Source of the DNA: Bacillota bacterium
GTDB lineage: Bacteria; Bacillota_I; Bacilli_A; MOL361; Turicibacteraceae
Direction of reading: 5' to 3'
Length of the DNA: 5,927 nucleotides
NCBI GenBank assembly: GCA_003486705.1
Contig: DNGE01000062.1
Location: 1 to 5,927, forward strand
In this document: piece after piece, positions 1 through 3,735 of the stretch
How positions within the stretch are numbered: the stretch's first letter is position 1
Layout of the letters: each line of letters opens with the position of its first letter
Notes under the pieces: generated by a model
Seen by the model: only the letters and a program-made list of their open reading frames with translations
Database searches by the model: none
Told to the model about the DNA's origin: nothing
Program-made: the position numbers and the translations under genes

Positions 1-126
1 AGACTAGATGAAGCAGGTGAGTTACTAGGAATTAAATTATTAGACCATCTCATAATAGGAGATGGGTCCCCAACGTGCGTAGCACAAATCCTCAATTATT
101 GGGGAATGGTTCTTTTACGTCATTAA
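1..126 (+). CDS. radC: 3' end of a RadC-family (JAB/MPN domain) gene with a frameshifted tail
   Basis: The gene enters from the left edge in frame 1, so only its last 41 codons are visible. The residues read RLDEAGELLGIKLLDHLIIG and then DG, which is the conserved end of the RadC JAB/MPN domain (DHxIIGDG). RadC-family proteins normally close with a tail like SFTSLKEKGYL right after this. That tail is present but displaced: bases 108-146 encode GSFTSLKEKGYL plus stop in another frame, separated from GDG by a 44-nt insertion. The frame in use instead reads SPTCVAQILNYWGMVLLRH and stops at 124-126. The JAB core is kept and only the extreme C-terminus is replaced, so the protein may still fold. 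RadC homologues occur both as chromosomal genes and on mobile elements; the role of the family in DNA repair is doubtful. The family call is firm, but activity is unknown. Confidence 0.8.
   Translation, partial: RLDEAGELLGIKLLDHLIIGDGSPTCVAQILNYWGMVLLRH
66..109. repeat. 44-nt insertion with short inverted repeats inside the radC tail
   Basis: Removing 66-109 restores an uninterrupted radC ending (GDG-SFTSLKEKGYL-stop at 144-146). The inserted block is bounded by a perfect 7-bp inverted repeat, TCCCCAA (67-73) and TTGGGGA (99-105). It is flanked by ATGG at 62-65 and 106-109, like a 4-bp target duplication. A small internal hairpin, GTGC-GTA-GCAC, lies at 75-85. The left junction directly abuts a 7-bp hairpin in the radC sequence, CCATCTC (45-51) and GAGATGG (59-65). 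This could be an insertion-sequence remnant, a miniature element or a repair scar; no family is recognised. Confidence 0.55.
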
Positions 127-144
127 AAGAAAAAGGATATTTAT

Positions 145-182
145 AAGAGCTAAGTAATCGTATAAGTCACTTAGCTCTTTTT
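145..182 (+). terminator. Rho-independent terminator after radC
   Basis: There is a perfect 11-bp stem, AAGAGCTAAGT (145-155) with ACTTAGCTCTT (169-179), a 13-nt loop and a T-run at 178-182. It overlaps the ancestral radC stop (144-146) and lies 25 nt before the next gene. It therefore ends the radC transcript and could also attenuate read-through into the 118-aa gene. Confidence 0.85.
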
Positions 183-207
183 ACGTTCAAGGAAGGAGAG
201 TTATTAG

Positions 208-564
208 ATGTTGCAATTGGTACCAATTAAAGAATGTGGAGCAATAAATGTAAAGAATGAAAACAAGCTAGGGGTCATGCGTATTGATTGGACTGATGGA
301 AGTTTAAGTAATCAATGGCTCCCAACAACAACGTTTAGATTTTTATGTGATGAACATGAAATAAGTATCCAACAATTACAAACGGAAATTAATGATGTAA
401 TGGTTAAGCAACTAGAGCACTTCTCAAGTGTAATTAACTTGTTTAACGGTGATTCATATTCGGATGAAACCACGTTCCAAGTACAAGGTGTGGATATTGT
501 TTACTATGTTAAATTAATTCCAGTAAGGGATGCTTATAGTTCAATTTTTGTATATCTAAAGTAA
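208..564 (+). CDS. Hypothetical 118-aa protein
   Basis: I do not recognise this protein. The start is well supported: GGAAGGAGAG (191-200) precedes ATG 208 by 7 nt. The product is small, soluble and slightly acidic, with no signal peptide, membrane segment, Cys cluster or HTH motif that I can see. It looks like a mixed alpha/beta fold. A basic and hydrophobic N-terminus leads into IDWTDGSLSNQW, a likely helix of Gln/Glu-rich character follows (about residues 50-75), and the protein ends in strand-like segments (VDIVYYVKLIPV, SSIFVYLK). No clear promoter lies between the radC terminator and the RBS, so it may be expressed by read-through or from a promoter inside the radC end, such as TTTACG at 113-118 with TATTTA 18 nt further on. 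It lies on the presumed mobile side of the ssrA-like site at 1971, next to AbiF, so an accessory role is plausible but unproven. Confidence 0.7.
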   Translation: MLQLVPIKECGAINVKNENKLGVMRIDWTDGSLSNQWLPTTTFRFLCDEHEISIQQLQTEINDVMVKQLEHFSSVINLFNGDSYSDETTFQVQGVDIVYYVKLIPVRDAYSSIFVYLK

Positions 565-596
565 AAATAAACAAGCCATATATAGAAAGGATTTTG

Positions 597-684
597 ATGC
601 AAATGTCATATGTCAGTGATTGAGAAACGAGGAAGTATTAGATTGGAAGCCGTGTACAGTGATGACTATGCATACAGTGTTTGA
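597..684 (+). pseudogene. Small ORF remnant with a 7-nt tandem duplication near its start
   Basis: AAAGGA (586-591) is a good ribosome binding site for ATG 597, but that frame stops after 8 codons (MQMSYVSD). The sequence ATGTCAT-ATGTCA at 603-615 is a 7-nt tandem duplication. Deleting one copy joins ATG 597 in frame to VIEKRGSIRLEAVYSDDYAYSV and a stop at 682-684. Without the repair, translation of the longer frame could start at ATG 610 (24 aa), but that ATG is 18 nt from the RBS. This looks like the 5' stub of a gene cut short where the AbiF module begins, or a slippage-switched small ORF. I recognise no family. Confidence 0.3.
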
Positions 685-700
685 GATTTTTTGTCCTTTA

Positions 701-730
701 TTGTTTTACAACACACACAAATGATATAAT
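701..730 (+). promoter_or_regulatory. Probable sigma-A promoter of the AbiF gene
   Basis: TTGTTT (701-706) and a perfect TATAAT (725-730) are separated by 18 nt. Transcription would start near 737, 25 nt before ATG 762. This places the upstream TTG codon at 681 outside the transcript and supports the shorter gene start. Confidence 0.6.
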
Positions 731-761
731 TGAAGTATCATTTAATAAAGGACGGTATTTA

Positions 762-1742
762 ATGGGTAATAGTGTAAAAAGTATTGATGGATTGATGCGT
801 CATTTACGTGACAACCATTCTATTGCAATAAGTGGAAGTGTTCAAAAACAGAAATTACGTAATATAGGTTATTATCATGGATACAAAGGTTACCGTTATT
901 TCAAAGTACCTAATAATCAACTTTTATACACTGATTTCAATGAAATTTTAGCTGTAAATGAGTTTGATATGGCCTTAAAAGCCATGTTTTATCCTAAAAT
1001 TATGTTTATAGAAACTGCTATAAAAAATTATACGTTAGAAGTAATCTTGAACTGTACCAAAACAGATTCATTTAATGATGTATACACAAAACATTTAACA
1101 TATTATAACTCTTTTCAAAAAGGTTCAGATAATTATAAAAAAGAACTTAAAAAAAGACTAGAACTTCAAAATAAAATCTATAGTTCGCTCTCGCGTAATT
1201 ATAATACTAAGCTATCTATTCAACACTACTATCATCAGGATAAAAATGTGCCAATTTGGGCTATATTCGAAGTTATTACTTTAGGTGAGTTTGGTAAATT
1301 TATTCATTGCTTAGATCAAAATACTCGTGAACTTATTTCAGTTTCAATAGGGTTAAATCAAAGTTGTGATACGGATGCAAAGTTAACAGAATCTATTATA
1401 TATCTATTAACAGATTTAAGAAATGCTGTTGCGCATAATGATATAATATTTGACACTCGTTTTAAGACTGGGCGTGTAAAAAGAGCCTTAATAAACGCAT
1501 TATCTCATGACTGTCAAATTCAAAATATTACTTTTGATACAATTACAGACTATATAATTTTAATATGCTTTATCTTAAAACAGTTAGGTGTTTCTAAAAC
1601 GGAGATTCAAAAAATGATTTCTAATTTTAAGGAAATAAAAGAAGAGTATAGATCAATAATTCCGTATAATATCTATTCAAAAATTATCCATACAGACACA
1701 AATAATAAATTGTTTGAGTTAGAAAAATATATAAAATTATAA
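762..1742 (+). CDS. abiF: Abi_2/AbiF-family abortive infection protein, HEPN-type RNase
   Basis: This is a 326-aa protein of the Abi_2 (AbiD/AbiF) family, known from phage abortive infection. The N-terminus has the family pattern: SVKSIDGLMRHLRDN, a GYYHGYKGYRYF block (residues 36-47), a helix with FIETAIKNYTLEVI, and PIWAIFEVITLGEFGKF (about 164-180), equivalent to the family's PIW...E..SFG..SKF segment. The RNAVAH segment gives R220 and H225, the R-x4-H catalytic motif of HEPN ribonucleases (codons 1419-1436). A toxic RNA-cutting activity is therefore likely. Start choice: AAAGGA (747-752) lies 9 nt before ATG 762, and the -10 box at 725-730 lies downstream of the alternative TTG at 681. 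The gene is visibly more AT-rich and Lys/Asn/Ile-codon-rich than the reductase downstream, suggesting transfer. A small RNA gene with its own promoter follows immediately. Biochemical activity and exact subfamily (AbiD or AbiF) are inferred. Confidence 0.87.
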   Translation: MGNSVKSIDGLMRHLRDNHSIAISGSVQKQKLRNIGYYHGYKGYRYFKVPNNQLLYTDFNEILAVNEFDMALKAMFYPKIMFIETAIKNYTLEVILNCTKTDSFNDVYTKHLTYYNSFQKGSDNYKKELKKRLELQNKIYSSLSRNYNTKLSIQHYYHQDKNVPIWAIFEVITLGEFGKFIHCLDQNTRELISVSIGLNQSCDTDAKLTESIIYLLTDLRNAVAHNDIIFDTRFKTGRVKRALINALSHDCQIQNITFDTITDYIILICFILKQLGVSKTEIQKMISNFKEIKEEYRSIIPYNIYSKIIHTDTNNKLFELEKYIKL

Positions 1743-1748
1743 AAAACA

Positions 1749-1777
1749 TTGCATATTTTTTGGAGTAACTGTATACT
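1749..1777 (+). promoter_or_regulatory. Near-consensus promoter of the AbiF-associated RNA
   Basis: TTGCAT (1749-1754) and TATACT (1772-1777) are separated by exactly 17 nt. The promoter begins 7 nt after the abiF stop codon and no ORF with an RBS follows it. Its predicted start is near 1784, just before a GC-richer hairpin region that ends in a terminator. It looks stronger than the abiF promoter, as expected if the RNA must be in excess. Confidence 0.7.
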
Positions 1778-1783
1778 ATATAT

Positions 1784-1855
1784 ATTGAATAGCGGTGGAT
1801 GTCTGCGGACTACACCTAGGAGAGATGGACGCGTCTATCTCTCCTTTTAAATTTT
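1784..1855 (+). ncRNA. Putative small structured RNA partnered with AbiF (abiF RNA candidate)
   Basis: This segment of about 70 nt between a strong promoter and a terminator contains no usable ORF. It is clearly richer in G and C than the DNA around it. Hairpin 1 pairs GGTG (1794-1797) with CACC (1813-1816) and GTC (1801-1803) with GAC (1808-1810), closing a TGCG loop (1804-1807). Hairpin 2 is a 12-bp stem, 1818-1829 with 1834-1845 and one G-U pair, closed by a CGCG loop (1830-1833). The two loops are complementary over 4 nt (U-G, G-C, C-G, G-C), so a kissing-loop fold is possible. AbiF-family genes are known to sit beside a conserved structured RNA, and AbiF-RNA pairs have been reported as RNA toxin-antitoxin systems related to the ancestry of Cas13. 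Assignment to that RNA class rests on position and shape, not on a covariance search. Confidence 0.65.
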
Positions 1856-1857
1856 TT
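1818..1857 (+). terminator. Terminator hairpin of the small RNA
   Basis: AGGAGAGAT (1818-1826) pairs with ATCTCTCCT (1837-1845), extended by G-U, G-C and A-U pairs to a CGCG loop. TTTT at 1845-1848 and a second T-run at 1852-1857 follow. It forms the 3' part of the small RNA. Confidence 0.75.
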
Positions 1858-1970
1858 ATTCCACCTATATGAGTTAAGATAAATAGGAGAAATTCAATAA
1901 TGAATATCAAAAATTAATAAAGTACGTATAAAGACTAACTTATGCTGTATGTGAAAGTCAAAGTATGTAA

Positions 1971-1982
1971 CCAGCTCCACCA
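1971..1982 (+). other. Isolated tmRNA (ssrA) 3'-end sequence, probable attachment site
   Basis: CCAGCTCCACCA is the characteristic acceptor end of many tmRNA genes, the classic integration target of tyrosine-recombinase elements. The upstream T-arm sequence expected in a real tmRNA is absent (AAAGTCAAAGTATGTAA precedes it), so this is not an ssrA gene. A 12-mer this GC-rich is unlikely by chance in such AT-rich DNA. A large terminator starts 20 nt further on, where the native ssrA terminator would be. I infer the distal att site of an element integrated into the 3' end of ssrA. The intact gene and the integrase would lie outside the window, to the left. A chance match or an Ala-type tRNA end are alternatives. 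Confidence 0.5.
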
Positions 1983-2002
1983 TAAAATTTACGCCCGTAA
2001 AT

Positions 2003-2055
2003 AAAAGAGTAATCTGAATTTAGTAGTTGATACTAAGTTGAGATTACTCTTTTTT
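2003..2055 (+). terminator. Long bidirectional terminator hairpin
   Basis: A perfect 13-bp stem, AAAAGAGTAATCT (2003-2015) with AGATTACTCTTTT (2041-2053), continues after one G-G mismatch into a further 9-bp stem (2017-2025 with 2031-2039, one G-U), closed by a GTTGA loop. T2050-2055 form the tail and the A-run on the left makes it work on both strands. No ORF ends nearby on either strand. It fits best as the old terminator of a displaced ssrA gene ending at 1982. Confidence 0.8.
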
Positions 2056-2169
2056 AGTTTATGAAGTTAGGAATGAGGTTGTATAGAGGGATATATTATA
2101 ATTGTACAGCTATTGTGTCAGAAAGTTTTTAGCTTAGTAGCGGATTTAAGTAATTTAATCACATTGATA
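2056..2169. other. Non-coding spacer upstream of the MerR gene
   Basis: This is AT-rich DNA without an ORF supported by an RBS on either strand. Together with 1858-2002, which likewise holds nothing coding (only a 5-codon frame from ATG 1900), it makes up the 529-nt gap between abiF and the regulator. The gap is otherwise filled by the small RNA, the ssrA-like site, the long hairpin and the promoters listed separately. Confidence 0.5.
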
Positions 2170-2178
2170 TGCTATAAT
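2170..2178 (+). promoter_or_regulatory. Possible extended -10 promoter upstream of merR
   Basis: TGCTATAAT at 2170-2178 matches the extended -10 consensus TGnTATAAT. No convincing -35 box is seen at 16-18 nt. It would give the MerR gene a leader of about 90 nt. It may be a secondary promoter or chance in AT-rich DNA. Confidence 0.3.
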
Positions 2179-2214
2179 TATTTAAAAAAATTTGGTAACC
2201 GTTTTATTTTATAA

Positions 2215-2243
2215 TTGATTCGCAAACTTTGTTCGTATATAAT
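2215..2243 (+). promoter_or_regulatory. Promoter of the MerR-family gene
   Basis: TTGATT (2215-2220) and a perfect TATAAT (2238-2243) are separated by 17 nt, with a start expected near 2250, about 22 nt before the ATG. The spacer has normal length, unlike the 19-bp spacer of the target promoter at 3237, so the regulator gene probably has ordinary constitutive transcription. A 7-G run (2258-2264) lies at the ribosome binding position. Confidence 0.6.
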
Positions 2244-2271
2244 ACTGTGTTGAAAGTGGGGGGGAAATGAG

Positions 2272-3084
2272 ATGAGATACAGTACGAATCAATTTACAAA
2301 AGTGACAGGGGTAACGGTTGATGCGTTACGATATTATGAGAAAAATAATATTTGTATACCGGAAAAGAATCAGAATAATAATTATCGTCAATATTCAAAT
2401 CATGATGCTATTAAGGTATTGATGACGAAGTTATATCGAAATTTAGATGTGCCGGTATCGGATATTTGTCAAAAGATAAATGGTTGCTGTGAGGATGATC
2501 AAGTAACGGAGCTTAATTTTGTAGCTAATAAAGTTAGTGGTATTGATCTTGAAATAAAGCGATTGACGTTATTGAGGGAACGTTTAATAGATACGGAAAA
2601 GAAATTGGGAGATATTAACGTAAAAAATCCGCTAGTATCAGTTGTTGAGCTTCCTAGTATTTATAAGGTGAAATCAAATCTAAAATGCATGGAGACTGAA
2701 AAATTGATTCGAGAGTTAATTGAATTTTTTCCTTTTGCAGTGCCTTCGCTGACGATTGGAAAATCAGATCTTAATGTAGCGAACTATGAACCATTACCTG
2801 TTCAGTTAGGGGTACATATTACGGAAGAGTTTGTTCAAAAGTTAAATATTAATGTAAATTCGTTAATGGAGTATTATCCAAAAGGATTAGGGATGCGCTG
2901 TGATTTTTGGATTAAAGATTTTGCAACACTTACAAACGATAAGCTTCATTTTATTTTTGAACAATTAGAGCAACAAGGTTATGAATTAATGGAAGACATT
3001 TGTGTACGTGTTATTAGTGTTAATCAAATAAAAGGTGAAATCATGTATTTAACAACATTGTGCGCGAAGGTTCAAGCAATATAG
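2272..3084 (+). CDS. MerR-family transcriptional regulator with C-terminal effector-binding-like region
   Basis: This 270-aa DNA-binding regulator has the MerR winged HTH at residues 1-70: YSTNQFTKVTGVTVDALRYY at the helix-turn-helix, then the wing with NNYRQYSNHDAIKVL. A dimerising coiled coil covers about 78-112 (EIKRLTLLRERLIDTEKKL). The remaining 155 residues or so resemble the effector-binding (GyrI/BmrR-like) type, which senses small molecules rather than metals. Cys66, Cys72 and Cys73 lie before the coiled coil. They lack the usual metal-MerR arrangement, though a redox role cannot be excluded. ATG 2272 is the only sensible start; its Shine-Dalgarno is an unusual run of seven G residues 7 nt upstream. 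The next promoter downstream has the 19-bp spacer and dyad expected of a MerR target, so this protein most likely controls the NusG-II/reductase operon. The effector may be that reductase's substrate. Family certain; domain and target assignments inferred. Confidence 0.88.
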   Translation: MRYSTNQFTKVTGVTVDALRYYEKNNICIPEKNQNNNYRQYSNHDAIKVLMTKLYRNLDVPVSDICQKINGCCEDDQVTELNFVANKVSGIDLEIKRLTLLRERLIDTEKKLGDINVKNPLVSVVELPSIYKVKSNLKCMETEKLIRELIEFFPFAVPSLTIGKSDLNVANYEPLPVQLGVHITEEFVQKLNINVNSLMEYYPKGLGMRCDFWIKDFATLTNDKLHFIFEQLEQQGYELMEDICVRVISVNQIKGEIMYLTTLCAKVQAI

Positions 3085-3094
3085 TTTAGTATAC

Positions 3095-3139
3095 AAATCC
3101 CTCAATAGGAGATAGAAGTTCTCTTGTTGAGGGATTTTT
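3095..3139 (+). terminator. Terminator of the MerR gene
   Basis: AAATCCCTCAA (3095-3105) pairs with TTGAGGGATTT (3127-3137). The stem can extend inwards through G-U pairs and GAGA/TCTC to a 7-nt loop (3113-3119). T3135-3139 form the tail. It starts 10 nt after the merR stop and separates the regulator from the operon it probably controls. Confidence 0.87.
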
Positions 3140-3236
3140 CTGCTTCAAAGTAGAGGGATGCTAAGGTTTCTTACTAGGGTAATTTTAAAAATTATAAAGA
3201 AAACAGTGAATAAATAATCAATTTAAAAGATTTTTA

Positions 3237-3267
3237 TTGACTCGGGTGTGGCACCGTGGTTTAAGAT
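3237..3267 (+). promoter_or_regulatory. MerR-type promoter and operator for the reductase operon
   Basis: TTGACT (3237-3242) and TAAGAT (3262-3267) are separated by 19 nt, the over-long spacer that MerR-family activators correct by twisting DNA. Inside it is a dyad centred at 3250: AC-nnn-GGTG (3240-3248), TGG, then CACC-nnn-GT (3252-3260). It lies directly downstream of the merR gene and drives the NusG-II and reductase genes through a leader of about 75 nt. The DNA from 3140 to 3236 is AT-rich and holds nothing else that I can see. Confidence 0.65.
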
Positions 3268-3349
3268 ATGTTCGTGAAATAAAACACATATGTAATGTAT
3301 TAATCATAAGTATGATGTTTGAATATGAGTAAGTGAGGAAGCGTTGGTT

Positions 3350-3694
3350 ATGAAGCAACTAGATAAGTGGATTATTGGAATCGTACTAAGTATTTCAGCT
3401 GTATTTATGGTTAGTTTTTTTCAACAACCGTCGGTTGCAAAAGCTGATGAGGCAAGGGTTATTATTTCTATTATGGGCAATGTTGTTTATGAAGTTTCTT
3501 TGAATGGTGGTTCACAGGAATATAAGTTAGCGAGTGAGTACGGCTATAATGAGATTGTAATTGATGATGAGGGAGTGCGGGTATTAGTATCTGATTGTGA
3601 TGATCATGTTTGTGAAACAGTAGGTGTGATTAGTAAGATTGGTCAGAGTATTATTTGTGCTCCGCACTTTTTGGTTGTTGAAATTGTTGCATAG
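3350..3694 (+). CDS. NusG domain II-containing, membrane-anchored protein
   Basis: This is a 114-aa protein. A basic start (MKQLDKW) and one hydrophobic segment, residues 7-25 (WIIGIVLSISAVFMVSFF), form an uncleaved anchor or signal peptide. The rest is outside the membrane and matches the NusG domain II-like (NusG_II) family: ARVIISIMGNVVYEVSL, YGYNEIVIDDEGVRVL, then the hallmark SDCDDHVCETVGVISKIGQS followed by IICAPHFLVVEIV. The family's three Cys are present (C-x4-C and a later C before A-P). The role of the family is unknown. It is not transcription factor NusG, and it recurs next to FMN-binding, ApbE and electron-transfer genes in Bacillota. ATG 3350 is chosen because GAGGAA (3335-3340) lies 9 nt before it, while the TTG at 3344 is only 3 nt away. 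The reductase starts 41 nt after its stop, so the two are probably co-transcribed from the MerR-type promoter. Confidence 0.85.
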   Translation: MKQLDKWIIGIVLSISAVFMVSFFQQPSVAKADEARVIISIMGNVVYEVSLNGGSQEYKLASEYGYNEIVIDDEGVRVLVSDCDDHVCETVGVISKIGQSIICAPHFLVVEIVA

Positions 3695-3735
3695 GTGTGG
3701 AATAAGCAAATTTATACGAAGTTAGAGGAGAGCGT

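Noticed and set aside
681..761. TTG start giving AbiF 27 extra N-terminal residues
   Set aside because: The TTG lies upstream of the predicted transcription start and has no RBS. ATG 762 has AAAGGA at the right distance and begins right at the conserved Abi_2 N-terminus.
1881..1917. AGGAG followed by ATG 1900
   Set aside because: The frame stops after five codons (MNIKN) and nothing suggests a leader peptide for a following gene.
3244..3260. T-box-like sequence GGGTGTGGCACCGTGG
   Set aside because: It resembles the T-box AGGGTGGnACCGCG, but it has extra bases, overlaps the spacer of a clear promoter, and has neither a stem-I leader before it nor a terminator after it. A MerR operator explains it better.
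3344..3349. TTG start for the NusG-II protein two codons upstream
   Set aside because: GAGGAA is only 3 nt from the TTG but 9 nt from ATG 3350, and the sequence from that ATG is a normal signal-peptide start.
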